Shown here piece by piece: positions 34,733-44,398 of a DNA stretch of 64,000 nt; position 1 is the first letter of the stretch; each line of letters begins with the position of its first letter. The notes beneath the pieces were generated by a model. The model saw nothing but the letters and a program-made list of their open reading frames with translations, had not been told where the DNA came from and ran no database searches. Location of the stretch: the NCBI GenBank assembly GCA_965204155.1, contig OZ241971.1, positions 1,116,001 to 1,180,000 of the forward strand. The letters run 5' to 3'. Made by a program: the position numbers and the translations under genes. This stretch comes from UBA6522 sp965204155. Its GTDB lineage: Bacteria > Pseudomonadota > Gammaproteobacteria > Steroidobacterales > Rariloculaceae.

Positions 34733-36769
34733 CTAGCCGCTCAGCACGCGGCGCGCGGCCACGGCCACGGCTTCCGCCGTGAAGCCGTAGTGTTCCATCA
34801 GGGCCTTGCCGGGCGCCGACTGGCCGAAGCTTTCCATACCGAGCACGTCGCCGCGGCCGCCGACGTATCGCCACCAGCAATCCCTGGCGCCGGCTTCCAC
34901 CGCCAGGCGGGCGGCGCCGTTGGCCGGCAGCACATGGGACCGGTATTCCTGCGGCTGCGCGTCGAATACTTCCGTGCAGGGAATCGACACGACCCGCACC
35001 TGCAAGCCTTCGGAGATGAGGCTTCGCGCAGCCTCAAGTACCAGGCCCACCTCGGACCCGGTCGCCATGAGAATGATTTCGGGGTCGCCATCGCTGTCGA
35101 GCAGAATGTAGCCCCCTCTGCCGATCAGGTCGATCTGGTCATCGGTCCGAGCCACGTGGGGGAGCCCCTGGCGTGTCAGGATCAGGCTGGTGGGGCCGTC
35201 GAGGCGTTCCACCGCCGAGCGCCAGGCGACGGCGGTTTCCACCGCATCGCAGGGCCGCCACACCGCCATGTCGGGCATGGCGCGCAGGCTGCTCAGGTGC
35301 TCGATGGGCTGGTGGGTGGGCCCGTCCTCGCCCAGGCCGATGGAGTCGTGGGTGAGGACCAGGATGGTCCTGATCCGCATCAGCGCCGCCATGCGCAGCG
35401 CGTTGCGGGCGTAATCCGAGAACACCAGGAAAGTGCCGCCGTAGGGGATGAAACCACCGTGCAGCGCCAGGCCGTTGAGGACCGCGGCCATGGCGAATTC
35501 GCGAACGCCGAAATAGATGTAGTTGCCGGCCGCATGTTCCGCGTCGAAGACGGTCGAGCCACTGTGCAGCGTGTTGTTGGAGCCGGTCAGATCCGCCGAT
35601 CCGCCGATCAATTCGGGCAGGTGCGGTGCGTAGGCCTCAAGCGCCCGCAGCGATGCCTTTCGAGTGGCCATGTCCTTGGCTTCAGCCGCAATTTCCCGGG
35701 TCGCGGCGTCGGCGAGCTCGCTCCATTCGTCAGGGAGTCCGCCCCGGACGCGGCGCTGGAACTCCTGCGCCAGGTCGGGCCATCGCTCGGCGTAGGCGTC
35801 GAAGCGTTGCTGCCACTCCGCCTCCAGCGCAGCGCCCCTGTCCCGGGCGTCCCACGCGTCGCGGAGTTCATCCGGTATCACGAACGGATCGTATTCCCAG
35901 CCGATCCCGGTTCGCGTCGCCGCGACCTCGTCAGGCCCCAGCGGTGCACCGTGGGTATCCGCCGTGCCCTGCTTGTTGGGGGCGCCCCAGCCGATGAGCG
36001 TCTTGCAGCAGATCAGCGACGGCCGCGACGTCTCCGCCCGGGCGGCCGCAAGCGCCGCGATCACTGCGTCGGGATCGTGCCCGTCGACGTCCTCAACGAC
36101 GTGCCAGCCGTAAGCACGGAACCGCGCCGGCGTGTCGTCGGTGAACCAGCCCTCGATCGTGCCGTCGATGGAGACGTTGTTTTCGTCGTAGACGCCGATC
36201 AGCTTGCCCAGGCCCAGCGTGCCTGCGAGCGAACACGCCTCGTGGGAGATACCCTCCATCAGGCAACCGTCGCCCATGAAGACATACGTGAAATGGTCGA
36301 CGATCGTCCCGCCGGGCCGGTTGAATGTCGCGGCCAGCGCCTTTTCCGCCAGGGCCATTCCAACCGCATTGGCCAACCCCTGCCCCAGCGGGCCGGTGGT
36401 GGTTTCGATGGCGATGTCGAGCTCCCGCTCCGGGTGACCGGCGGTTCGCTGGCCGAGCTGCCGGAACTGCCGGAGTTCGTCCATCTCCAGGGGGTAACCG
36501 CTCAGGTGCGCCAGCGCATAGATCAACATGGACCCGTGCCCGTTGGAAATCACGAACCGGTCCCGGTCGCACCAGTGAGGATTCGCGGGATTGTGACGAA
36601 GGTAATCGTTCCAGAGGACCTCGGCGATATCCGCCATCCCCATGGGCATGCCGGGATGACCCGATCGGGCGGCCTCCACGGCGTCCATGGCGAGTGCGCG
36701 AATCGCGTTTGCAAGTTGCCGTCTGGGCAGCCCCGGGGCTGCCGTCATGTTCGCTTCGGTTGATGCCAT
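34733..36769 (-). CDS. tkt: Transketolase
   Basis: Thiamine-diphosphate enzyme of the pentose phosphate pathway that moves two-carbon units. The 678-residue protein has the TPP-binding region MGDGCLMEGISHEACSLAG, the N-terminal HPGMPMGMADIAEVLW, the Pyr domain block AEHAAGNYIYFGVREFAMA and the C-terminal domain. Length is normal for TktA. It is the first gene of the cluster tkt-gap-pgk-pyk, the same partners found in many gammaproteobacteria; fba is missing here. Confidence 0.97.
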   Translation of the reverse strand: MASTEANMTAAPGLPRRQLANAIRALAMDAVEAARSGHPGMPMGMADIAEVLWNDYLRHNPANPHWCDRDRFVISNGHGSMLIYALAHLSGYPLEMDELRQFRQLGQRTAGHPERELDIAIETTTGPLGQGLANAVGMALAEKALAATFNRPGGTIVDHFTYVFMGDGCLMEGISHEACSLAGTLGLGKLIGVYDENNVSIDGTIEGWFTDDTPARFRAYGWHVVEDVDGHDPDAVIAALAAARAETSRPSLICCKTLIGWGAPNKQGTADTHGAPLGPDEVAATRTGIGWEYDPFVIPDELRDAWDARDRGAALEAEWQQRFDAYAERWPDLAQEFQRRVRGGLPDEWSELADAATREIAAEAKDMATRKASLRALEAYAPHLPELIGGSADLTGSNNTLHSGSTVFDAEHAAGNYIYFGVREFAMAAVLNGLALHGGFIPYGGTFLVFSDYARNALRMAALMRIRTILVLTHDSIGLGEDGPTHQPIEHLSSLRAMPDMAVWRPCDAVETAVAWRSAVERLDGPTSLILTRQGLPHVARTDDQIDLIGRGGYILLDSDGDPEIILMATGSEVGLVLEAARSLISEGLQVRVVSIPCTEVFDAQPQEYRSHVLPANGAARLAVEAGARDCWWRYVGGRGDVLGMESFGQSAPGKALMEHYGFTAEAVAVAARRVLSG

Positions 36770-36943
36770 CGGGTAGTGCCGGCTGGTGGAATTGGAAGTC
36801 GGGAATTGTCGCCCACGGTGTTGGTCACCGCAACAGAAATTGAGCCGGAATTTCTCTCCAGCATCGGCGGCAGGAACGCAGGAATCCCGCCCCGGTCAGA
36901 ATGGCGCTGCGGCGCAACGGCGCGGGGAGGGGGCGCGCCTGCG

Positions 36944-38011
36944 TCAGATTGTACGGTCGATGCGCAACAGGCGGATCAGGTTGCCGCCGAGAATCATTTC
37001 CTTTTCCGCGTTGCTCAAGTGCGTCGAATGGATGATCAGGTCCATCGTATCCGGCCAGCCCAGCGGCATGTCGGTGCCGTAAACGACCTGGCTGGCACCC
37101 ATCTCCGCAACGAGATGCCGCAGGCCCTCATCGGAAAACACCATGGAGTCCGCGAAAATCTGTGTACGCAGATACTCGCGCGGCGGTTTGCGGTTGAGGC
37201 AGTCTTCCGCGCCGCCGCCGTTGCATGCGACCTCCGTGCGGCCGAAGTAGGACGGCAGGAATCCGCCGCCGTGCGCACCGCAGATCTTCAGGTTCGGGAA
37301 ACGATCGAAGGTGCCGTCGAAGATCATCCGCGTCAGCAGGAACGCGGTCTCCAGCGGATTGCCGATGATATTGCCGAGATCGCCCCGGTAGTCGAGGCCG
37401 CCTTCCATGACGATGTTGCGCGCGCCGGCCGGGTGCACGAAGACCGGCACGTCCAGTTCCTCGCACCTGGCCCAGAACACGTCGAATTCGGGCGATGCCG
37501 GTACCACGCCGTTGACATGACCGGCGATCGATGCGCCGCGAAAGCCCAGCTCGGTCACGGCGTAGTCGAGCTGATCGGCGGCCAGGTCCGGGAACTGCAG
37601 GGCCGGCGACGTCAGGGCCACGAAGCGCTCGGAATAGCGCTCGACCCATGCCGCGAAGCCCTCGTCCTGAACGCGGATGATGTCACCCGCCAGACCCCGA
37701 TCCTCGGCCGCATACCACCAATACTGGTTGGCGCTGATGGCCGATACGTCGATACCCCACTCGTCCATCATCGTGAGCCGGCTCGGCTCAAGCAGCCGCG
37801 GGCCGCCGATGCTCCGCTCAACGGGTGTGCCGCGAATGACTTCCTCCACGGCCTGAATCGATGCGTGGGCGTGTATGTCGACGGTCTTGATGCGCTTCCC
37901 GGCGATCCGGACCTCTTTACGAGCCTGCGCCCAGGCCGCCGGTTTGACCGCAAGCGCGCCCGCCGCCATGGCAACGGCGCTCAGGAAGTTCCTTCTACTG
38001 TGCATCGGCAT
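36944..38011 (-). CDS. Amidohydrolase-2 (ACMSD-like) family protein with Tat-type signal
   Basis: The 355-residue protein has a twin-arginine leader (MHSRRNFLSAVAM), metal-binding HAH in VDIHAHAS at about residue 46, PVFVHPAG, and YGTDMPLGW near the C-terminus, the pattern of metal-dependent hydrolases and decarboxylases related to ACMSD. A Tat signal suggests periplasmic location, unusual for ACMSD itself. Substrate unknown. It is divergent from the DUF6152-type gene at 38094 and marks the border from the core carbon cluster to an accessory region. Confidence 0.82.
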   Translation of the reverse strand: MPMHSRRNFLSAVAMAAGALAVKPAAWAQARKEVRIAGKRIKTVDIHAHASIQAVEEVIRGTPVERSIGGPRLLEPSRLTMMDEWGIDVSAISANQYWWYAAEDRGLAGDIIRVQDEGFAAWVERYSERFVALTSPALQFPDLAADQLDYAVTELGFRGASIAGHVNGVVPASPEFDVFWARCEELDVPVFVHPAGARNIVMEGGLDYRGDLGNIIGNPLETAFLLTRMIFDGTFDRFPNLKICGAHGGGFLPSYFGRTEVACNGGGAEDCLNRKPPREYLRTQIFADSMVFSDEGLRHLVAEMGASQVVYGTDMPLGWPDTMDLIIHSTHLSNAEKEMILGGNLIRLLRIDRTI

Positions 38012-38093
38012 ACTCCTCTGACCCGGAAAATATTACACCCATTTGTCAGCATCAGCGTATAGCGTCTTGAGGCCGTCGAGACATCCCACCGGG

Positions 38094-39212
38094 ATGTTGT
38101 ATGCTGACCGCGGTCGTCAGCGACACCATGGGAATGGGAGGCGGATCATAATCGGGAAACATACAGCATTTTGCCGCGCAGCGACCCTGCCGCTCATCGC
38201 CAGCCTGGTAGTTTCGACGCCGGCTGTAGGGCATCACGGCAGCAACTCCAACCCGGACCTTTACCTGGCAGAGAATCTTCTGGTACTGGAAGGCGAGATC
38301 TCGGGCATCCTGTGGCGCAACCCGCATCCGAGGCTGATGTTGACCGTTGTTGGTGACGACGGTGGGCAAACTGACTGGGAACTGGAAATGCCGGGTAGCA
38401 TAAGTGGCCTGATCGCCAACGGACTGGACAGCGACTTTGTTCGTGTTGGCGAACGCGTCCGGGCGGCGGGCGTCGTGTCGCGCCGCGATCCCACCTCCAT
38501 CGGTTTGCTGCATCTGCTTCTGCCCAGCGGCGAGGAGTACGTATCCGGTAACCGGGAAAACCTCTGGTCGGACGAGCGCGTGACCACCAGGAACGACGTG
38601 CCCACTCCCGCGGCGGTCAGGGCCGCCGAAGAATCGGCGGACGGTATCTTCAGGGTCTGGGGACGGCGAACCAGCCCGCGACCTGTGCCGGAAGAGTATG
38701 CCGGGCTTCTTACAGAACGTGGCCGTGAATTGGCGTCGCAGTACTATGGCCCCAGGGACAACCCGGAGTTCGAGTGCCGAACGGGCATCCCGACCCACAT
38801 GTTCGACCCGGTTCCGATGGAGATTACCGACGGCGGTGACCGCATCCACATTCATACCGAGGAATACAACATGCGGCGCGTGGTTTACCTGACGGAAAAC
38901 CGCCCGGACCCCGAGCCCTCCAACGTCGGGTATTCCACCGGTCGGTGGGAGGGTGACACGCTCGTTGTCGAGACCACGCATATCGATTGGCCGTACTTCG
39001 ATCCCTACGGCACACCGCAGTCCGACCAGATGAGCTATGTCGAGACGTTTCGGGTTGCCGACGATGAGAGTCGGCTCGACTACACGATCGTCGCCACGGA
39101 CCCGGTGATGTTCAGCGCCCCGGTAGAACTTGCGCGTGCCTGGCGATGGCAGCCCGGTCTGCAAATGGTGGAGGACTTCGACTGCGTCGCCGATTGGGGA
39201 GAGCCGGACTGA
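38094..39212 (+). CDS. Secreted DUF6152-type two-domain protein, copy C
   Basis: Function unknown. Layout as copies A and B: signal peptide (TLPLIASLVVSTPAVG), mature start HHGSNSNP, ILWRNPHPRL, DGIFRVWGRR, FECRTGIPTHMFDPV, GRWEGDTLVVETTHIDWPYF and FDCVADWGEPD at the end. The start is uncertain: no ATG or GTG sits directly before the signal peptide, and ATG 38094 leaves about 30 residues ahead of it. Two sulfatase genes follow at 36 and -1 bp spacing, so they are probably one operon. Confidence 0.8.
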   Translation: MLYADRGRQRHHGNGRRIIIGKHTAFCRAATLPLIASLVVSTPAVGHHGSNSNPDLYLAENLLVLEGEISGILWRNPHPRLMLTVVGDDGGQTDWELEMPGSISGLIANGLDSDFVRVGERVRAAGVVSRRDPTSIGLLHLLLPSGEEYVSGNRENLWSDERVTTRNDVPTPAAVRAAEESADGIFRVWGRRTSPRPVPEEYAGLLTERGRELASQYYGPRDNPEFECRTGIPTHMFDPVPMEITDGGDRIHIHTEEYNMRRVVYLTENRPDPEPSNVGYSTGRWEGDTLVVETTHIDWPYFDPYGTPQSDQMSYVETFRVADDESRLDYTIVATDPVMFSAPVELARAWRWQPGLQMVEDFDCVADWGEPD

Positions 39213-39248
39213 GCGACCCTCGGTCATAGCGCATTCAGGAAAATTGCC

Positions 39249-40628
39249 ATGTTGGGATCGCGCGATTCAATCCATCTCAAACGACAGGCGGTCGTATTTC
39301 TCGCAATCGGCCTGGCGTCGATCAACGGATTCACAAGCAACGCGTTCGCTCAATCCGTAGCCGGTCATTCCAGGCCCAATATCGTGTTCATCCTCGCCGA
39401 CGATCAAGGCTGGAACCACTTGTCCGTGCCCATGCACGACGGGATTCAAGGCTCGGCGAGCGACTATTTCCGTACTCCGAACATAGAGCGAATCGCCGCA
39501 ACCGGCATGCGGTTTTCCAGCGCCTATGCCGCTGCCCCCATGTGCGGTCCGAGCCGCGCCGCCCTGCATTTCGGCAAGAGTGCCGCGCAAGTCGTGTATT
39601 CGGAATCATCCGGCGAAGTCCAGGCAGATTCGATGACGATCGGGGAGTTGATGCAATCGGCGGGTTATGCGACGGCACACTTCGGCAAGTGGTGGCCCGG
39701 TGCACCGGAAACGGAATTACAGTTCTACGACGAAAGCGACGGCGCGGCGGGCAACGACGCCGGCAACGTCGGTGACCCCGCCAATCCCAAGGACATTTTC
39801 GGCATCACGGAGCGTGCCGTCGCCTTCATGGCGGCAAACGTCGGCGCGGGCAAGCCCTTCTACATGCAGCTGTCGCACTACGCTCCGCACCTCGACTTCC
39901 ATGCGCTTGCAGAAACCATCGAACAGTGGCAGGACAACGAGCCCGGCGAGATACATACCGATCCCGTCTACGCGGCGATGACCGAAAATCTGGATACCGG
40001 TATCGGCAGGGTCCTGGACAATTTGCAGGATCTGGGAATCGAAGAAAACACGTACGTGATCTATACCTCCGATCACGGTCAGACAGCCAACCTCTCCACC
40101 AACTTTCCCCTGACCCGCGGCAAGGGCACGCTGTGGGAGGGCGGCATGCGCGTGCCGTTCATCGTCAGCGGCCCCGGCGTCATGCCTGGAACGATTTCAC
40201 ATTCTCGTGTCGTCCTGATGGATCTGCTCCCGACCTTTGCAGAACTCGCCGGAGCGACCGAATCGACGCCCGACGATCTGGAAGGCGGAAGCCTCGTACC
40301 GCTGCTGCACGGCAGGAGCGATGGTGAGGTGCGGCGGGCGCGGGAGGAGCTCGTATTTCACTATTCCCGTCCGAGCGGGAATCCCGACTTTCGGGCTTCC
40401 TCGAGTATCTACCTGGACAACTACAAGCTGCTCAAGTTCTACGATACCGGGGAACTTCTTCTTTTCGATATCGCCGAGGATCCGCGAGAGCAGCATGAAC
40501 TCGCCGATCGGATGCCCGCAATTGTCGAGGAATTGCACATGCGGCTGACCAGCTACCTGGACGAGGTCAATGCAACGATGCCCGACCCATCGGCATCGGC
40601 GCCAGGGACGTTACCCGGAGCATCGTAA
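39249..40628 (+). CDS. Exported sulfatase 1 (CxPSR type)
   Basis: Alkaline-phosphatase-fold sulfatase, hydrolysing a sulfate ester outside the cytoplasm. The 459-residue protein has a signal peptide (about residues 12-35), the metal-binding start RPNIVFILADDQGWNH (two Asp at 51-52), and the sulfatase signature MCGPSRAAL with Cys99 to be converted to formylglycine. A second metal site is TSDHGQTANL. No formylglycine-generating enzyme or anaerobic maturase is in the window. The next gene is a second sulfatase overlapping by one base. Confidence 0.87.
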   Translation: MLGSRDSIHLKRQAVVFLAIGLASINGFTSNAFAQSVAGHSRPNIVFILADDQGWNHLSVPMHDGIQGSASDYFRTPNIERIAATGMRFSSAYAAAPMCGPSRAALHFGKSAAQVVYSESSGEVQADSMTIGELMQSAGYATAHFGKWWPGAPETELQFYDESDGAAGNDAGNVGDPANPKDIFGITERAVAFMAANVGAGKPFYMQLSHYAPHLDFHALAETIEQWQDNEPGEIHTDPVYAAMTENLDTGIGRVLDNLQDLGIEENTYVIYTSDHGQTANLSTNFPLTRGKGTLWEGGMRVPFIVSGPGVMPGTISHSRVVLMDLLPTFAELAGATESTPDDLEGGSLVPLLHGRSDGEVRRAREELVFHYSRPSGNPDFRASSSIYLDNYKLLKFYDTGELLLFDIAEDPREQHELADRMPAIVEELHMRLTSYLDEVNATMPDPSASAPGTLPGAS

Positions 40629-42037
40629 TGTTGAGATCACGTGATGGGACCTGGCGGGCTGCCGGCCTTGCAATCGCCCTGGGTTTCGTTGGTACAGCCA
40701 ATTCTGCCCCGAATATCCTGCTGATCATCGGCGACGACATGGGTGTCGAGACCGTAGCGTCTTACGGTGTCGGCGAGAACCCGCCGGCGACCGCCAATCT
40801 GGATGACCTGGCCCGAAACGGCGTCCGCTTCACCAATTTCTGGTCGCAGCCCGTCTGTTCGCCGACCCGGGCCACGATCATCACCGGCCGCTACGGCTTC
40901 CGCACGGGAATCGGCCGACCCGTGACCAACCGGGGCGAGTTGCCTGAACCGCCGCCGATTCCCGAGTGGGCCCTGCCGAACACAGGAACCGGGATGGGAG
41001 GCGGCGGAATGGGCACCGGCGAGCTGCAGAGCCTCCCCCGCCACGGCCTTGGCGCAGACGAATACACGCTGCCGCAGGCTTTCGATGCCAACGCGCACCT
41101 GGGCTACTCCACGGCGGCCATCGGCAAGTGGCACCTGGCGGATGCGGACAACGGCTGGCTGGAGCATCCCAACCTGATCGGTTTCGACCATTATTCCGGT
41201 GGGGCCACCGGCGGGGTCGAGTCGTACTTCGCGTGGAACAAGGTGGTCGACGGAGAGATCGCAGGTGCGGTCGGCTACGCGCCCACCGACAAAGTGGACG
41301 ACGCCATCGCCTGGATCGAAGCTCAGAGCGAGAGCCCCTGGTTCATGTGGTTCGGGTTCAACCTCCCCCACACGCCGCTGCATACGCCGCCGGACGATAC
41401 GCGCACGGGCACATCGGACGGCGAATACGCGGCCATGATCGAAACCATGGACACACAGGTCGGCCGGTTGCTCGCGTCCATCGGACCGGACGTGCTGGAA
41501 AACACGTTCGTGATCTTCATGGGCGACAACGGTACGCCGAGCGGCAGCGTGACCGCACCCTTCCAACCCGGTCGCGCCAAGGGCGCCGTATACCAGGGCG
41601 GCGTCAACGTGCCCTTTATCGTGACCGGACCCGGCGTACGGCGCGGTGCGGTCTCCGACGCCCTGGTCAACTCGACGGACCTGTTCGTGACGATCATGGA
41701 AATGGCCGGCATCGATCCCGCCGAAACGATCCCGGCCGACGTCACCCACGACTCGGTGAGCTTCCTGGCAACGCTTTCCGATCCCGCCGCTTCACCCAGA
41801 GACTGGGTCTACGCAGACGAGTTTTTCGGCGGTTTCGCCGGTGTGGAGACGGCCGACTACGCCATGCGGAACGAGCGCTACAAGCTGATGAGATTCGACG
41901 GTGTCGAGGAGTTCTACGACCTGCAGGCCGACCCCTACGAGCATCGCGACCTGCTCGAGGGCCAACTTTCCGCCGAGCAACGCACAGCGTATGAAACGCT
42001 AAGGGCAGAAGTGGAGAAGCTGCGCAGTAGCAGATGA
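40628..42037 (+). CDS. Exported sulfatase 2 (CSPTR type)
   Basis: The 469-residue protein has a signal peptide ending at about residue 27 (NSA), the metal motif NILLIIGDDMG, and VCSPTRATIITGRYG with Cys77; the fourth motif residue is Thr, found in many environmental sulfatases. Later comes MGDNGTPSG. It is only about 30 percent-like the neighbouring sulfatase by eye, so not a recent duplicate. Co-transcribed with sulfatase 1; different substrates are likely. Confidence 0.87.
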   Translation: MLRSRDGTWRAAGLAIALGFVGTANSAPNILLIIGDDMGVETVASYGVGENPPATANLDDLARNGVRFTNFWSQPVCSPTRATIITGRYGFRTGIGRPVTNRGELPEPPPIPEWALPNTGTGMGGGGMGTGELQSLPRHGLGADEYTLPQAFDANAHLGYSTAAIGKWHLADADNGWLEHPNLIGFDHYSGGATGGVESYFAWNKVVDGEIAGAVGYAPTDKVDDAIAWIEAQSESPWFMWFGFNLPHTPLHTPPDDTRTGTSDGEYAAMIETMDTQVGRLLASIGPDVLENTFVIFMGDNGTPSGSVTAPFQPGRAKGAVYQGGVNVPFIVTGPGVRRGAVSDALVNSTDLFVTIMEMAGIDPAETIPADVTHDSVSFLATLSDPAASPRDWVYADEFFGGFAGVETADYAMRNERYKLMRFDGVEEFYDLQADPYEHRDLLEGQLSAEQRTAYETLRAEVEKLRSSR

Positions 42038-42150
42038 AGTCCCGGGAGGCGCGAGGACGATGTTCTGGTGGTCGATACCCTGAGGCTGATGTCGCAAGTA
42101 CCGATACCGGGAACTCTGCCATCAGCAAACGCCAAGGAGAACACAGTCCC

Positions 42151-43992
42151 ATGAGAAAACACCCTACCGTTTGTTCATTGATGCTTCCGCTCGCCACTGC
42201 CGCTCTGCTCGCCTGCGGTGCTTTTGACAGCGCTGAAGCGCAAGACGACGACTGTGCGGACCTGTTTCTGGTCAACGGCCGGTTCTTCTCGATGGCCGAA
42301 CTGCCGCAGAGCACCGACGGCATTGAGCAGAGCGACTTCAACAGCTTGCGCATCTCCGGAAACGTGATTGCGGAAACTGGCGACGACCTCGCTCCGCCGG
42401 ACTGCGCAAGAGTGATCGATCTGGGCGGCAGAACGGTCATCCCGGGGCTCAACGATACGCACATGCATTTCATCCGTGCGACCCTGCGCCCGGGGTATGA
42501 CACCCGAGAACTGGAACTGAGCCGCAGCATTCCTGAGGCGCTGGGCATGATCGCGGCCAAGAGCGCCGCCATGGCCGAGGCGGGCGTCCCCACGGATCAG
42601 TGGATTACCTTCATCGGCGGCTGGGACCCGATCCAATGGGACGAAAACCCAGTCGGCTCCGGTCCCGGGGGCGGCCCGGCCTATGTATTTCCGACATTGG
42701 AACAGATGGACGCCGCAGCCGGCGATTACCCCTTCTACATCCACCTGCGTTCGACTGAAGACGCGTACACGAATTCGCGGGGTATGGCCCGGCTGAACGA
42801 ACTGGCCGCGATGACCGAAAGCGAGGGCGATCCGCAGATCGATCCGGCCACGGGATTCGTGGCCGACTCGACCGCGGCTTTCCGGTTGATCAGGCAGGAC
42901 AGCGACCCGCGGGAACAGGCGGTTCGTGTCATGCGGGGGTTCAACAGCGTCGGCCTGACCTCGGTCGTCGACGTGGGCGGCAGCATCCGGGGCATGGGTG
43001 CGCAGTACTTCGACGTTTTTTCCGACTACGAAACGATGAAGGCGCTCTACGACGCCGACGAACTGACCATCAGGGTGCGCGCACGGGTGCAGGGCGACCT
43101 GATCACGCCCCTGGAGGACTATGAAGCCCTCGTGCATTCGATCGCAGCCGAGTTCGGCAGCGAAGACGACAGCATGTTCAGGGTCATCGGTCTTGGAGAG
43201 GACCTGGGCGACATTCAGACCAACGGCTATCAGAACGTGGTCGAGATGGCAATTTCCAACGGCTGGCAGGTGGGCAAGCACGCGGGCGCACTGGCGGACA
43301 TCGAGACTTATCACGCCGCCGCCGTCGCCACCGGAAAAGTCACGCGCCTGACGCTGGAACATTCGTCTCCCGGTCAGGCCGAGTTCGACGCCATCAAGTC
43401 ACTGGGTTACGAAGATATCGTCGGTATCAACCTCTCTTCGCACGCTTTCTACGGCCGCGGTGCAGCGGGCCGCGCTTGCGACAGCGTTCGCTTCAGATCA
43501 GTCGTGGAATCGGGGCTGCGCGCGGGCATCGGCACGGACAGCACCAACGCACAACCCAGCAATCCCTGGATCAACATCTACGCCATGGTGACGGGAAAGG
43601 ATGTGAAAGGATTCGGTCTGCGGGCTGGCGGGGTGACCACGCTGCGAGCGGCTGCAGCGGGTGGCATGGGTGGTATGGGTGCCATGGGCGCCGGCGCGGA
43701 AGCCGCCGTCGATCCGGACGCTCCCATCACCTGCCCTGACGAACGAATCTCAAGGGCACAGGCGATCCAGCTCTATACCAGTGGCAGCGCCTGGCTGGCC
43801 GAGTCGGAAGAAGTCTACGGGACGCTGGAAGAAGGCAAACTGGCCGATCTGGTGGTACTGAGCGACGACATTTTCTCGCCGTCCGTCAGCGATTACGATA
43901 TTCAGGGCATTCATTCGCTGATGACGATTGTCGACGGCAGGATCGTTTACGTTGACGAGGATGCCGGCTTTTCGCCCGAAGTTGACGAATAG
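42151..43992 (+). CDS. YtcJ-like amidohydrolase, exported
   Basis: Metal-dependent hydrolase of the amidohydrolase-3 (YtcJ) type. The 613-residue protein has a signal peptide with a possible lipobox (ATAALLACGAF), the metal-binding PGLNDTHMHFIR, a TIM-barrel, the C-terminal AIQLYTSGSAWLAESEE block and GTLEEGKLADLVVLSDD. A Gly-Met-rich stretch (GGMGGMGAMGAG) at about residue 510 interrupts the barrel. The ATG at 42151 has AAGGAG in front; an earlier frame start overlaps sulfatase 2. Substrate unknown; it may act on a product released by the sulfatases. Confidence 0.83.
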   Translation: MRKHPTVCSLMLPLATAALLACGAFDSAEAQDDDCADLFLVNGRFFSMAELPQSTDGIEQSDFNSLRISGNVIAETGDDLAPPDCARVIDLGGRTVIPGLNDTHMHFIRATLRPGYDTRELELSRSIPEALGMIAAKSAAMAEAGVPTDQWITFIGGWDPIQWDENPVGSGPGGGPAYVFPTLEQMDAAAGDYPFYIHLRSTEDAYTNSRGMARLNELAAMTESEGDPQIDPATGFVADSTAAFRLIRQDSDPREQAVRVMRGFNSVGLTSVVDVGGSIRGMGAQYFDVFSDYETMKALYDADELTIRVRARVQGDLITPLEDYEALVHSIAAEFGSEDDSMFRVIGLGEDLGDIQTNGYQNVVEMAISNGWQVGKHAGALADIETYHAAAVATGKVTRLTLEHSSPGQAEFDAIKSLGYEDIVGINLSSHAFYGRGAAGRACDSVRFRSVVESGLRAGIGTDSTNAQPSNPWINIYAMVTGKDVKGFGLRAGGVTTLRAAAAGGMGGMGAMGAGAEAAVDPDAPITCPDERISRAQAIQLYTSGSAWLAESEEVYGTLEEGKLADLVVLSDDIFSPSVSDYDIQGIHSLMTIVDGRIVYVDEDAGFSPEVDE

Positions 43993-44047
43993 AATCTGGC
44001 CGAAAGGCTCCGTACAGATACAATCGAACTGCGATCACCCTGGAGAC

Positions 44048-44263
44048 ATGGGCTTGAGGAAGACCAGCGTGGAAATCGATGAGCGACTCGTCGAACAAGC
44101 GAAAATCCTGCTCGGCACTTCGTCAATCAAGGAAACGATCAACAGCGCCTTACGGGAAGTCGTCCGCGGAGATGCACGTCACCGGGAGATCAGGGTGCTC
44201 GCCGAAATGGACGGACTCGACCTTACTGACGGAGTGGTCATGGCGAAGGCGTGGCGTTACTGA
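44048..44263 (+). CDS. VapB-type ribbon-helix-helix antitoxin, unpaired
   Basis: The 71-residue protein (MGLRKTSVEIDERLVEQAK...) is a VapB/DUF2191-like antitoxin: an N-terminal ribbon-helix-helix DNA-binding part and a short acidic tail. The usual partner, a PIN-domain VapC toxin, should follow immediately, but the next 135 bp hold none and the next gene is a transport adaptor. It therefore looks like a lone antitoxin or a remnant. GGAGA lies before the ATG. Confidence 0.65.
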   Translation: MGLRKTSVEIDERLVEQAKILLGTSSIKETINSALREVVRGDARHREIRVLAEMDGLDLTDGVVMAKAWRY

Positions 44264-44398
44264 TTCGATAGCTGTTTCCCACCATGTTTGGCCTTGTTGA
44301 TCGGTTCATCGATGTCTACGTGGTAGAGTTCCATTCCCCGACAGGATTCACTGATCAATTGTCCTGTATTCCAAGCAAGCATCGGGCACGGGAATACC

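Noticed and set aside
34514..36763. 749-residue open frame on the plus strand opposite tkt
   Set aside because: It is antisense to an unambiguous transketolase; high-GC coding DNA commonly leaves long open frames on the opposite strand. No recognisable motifs in it.
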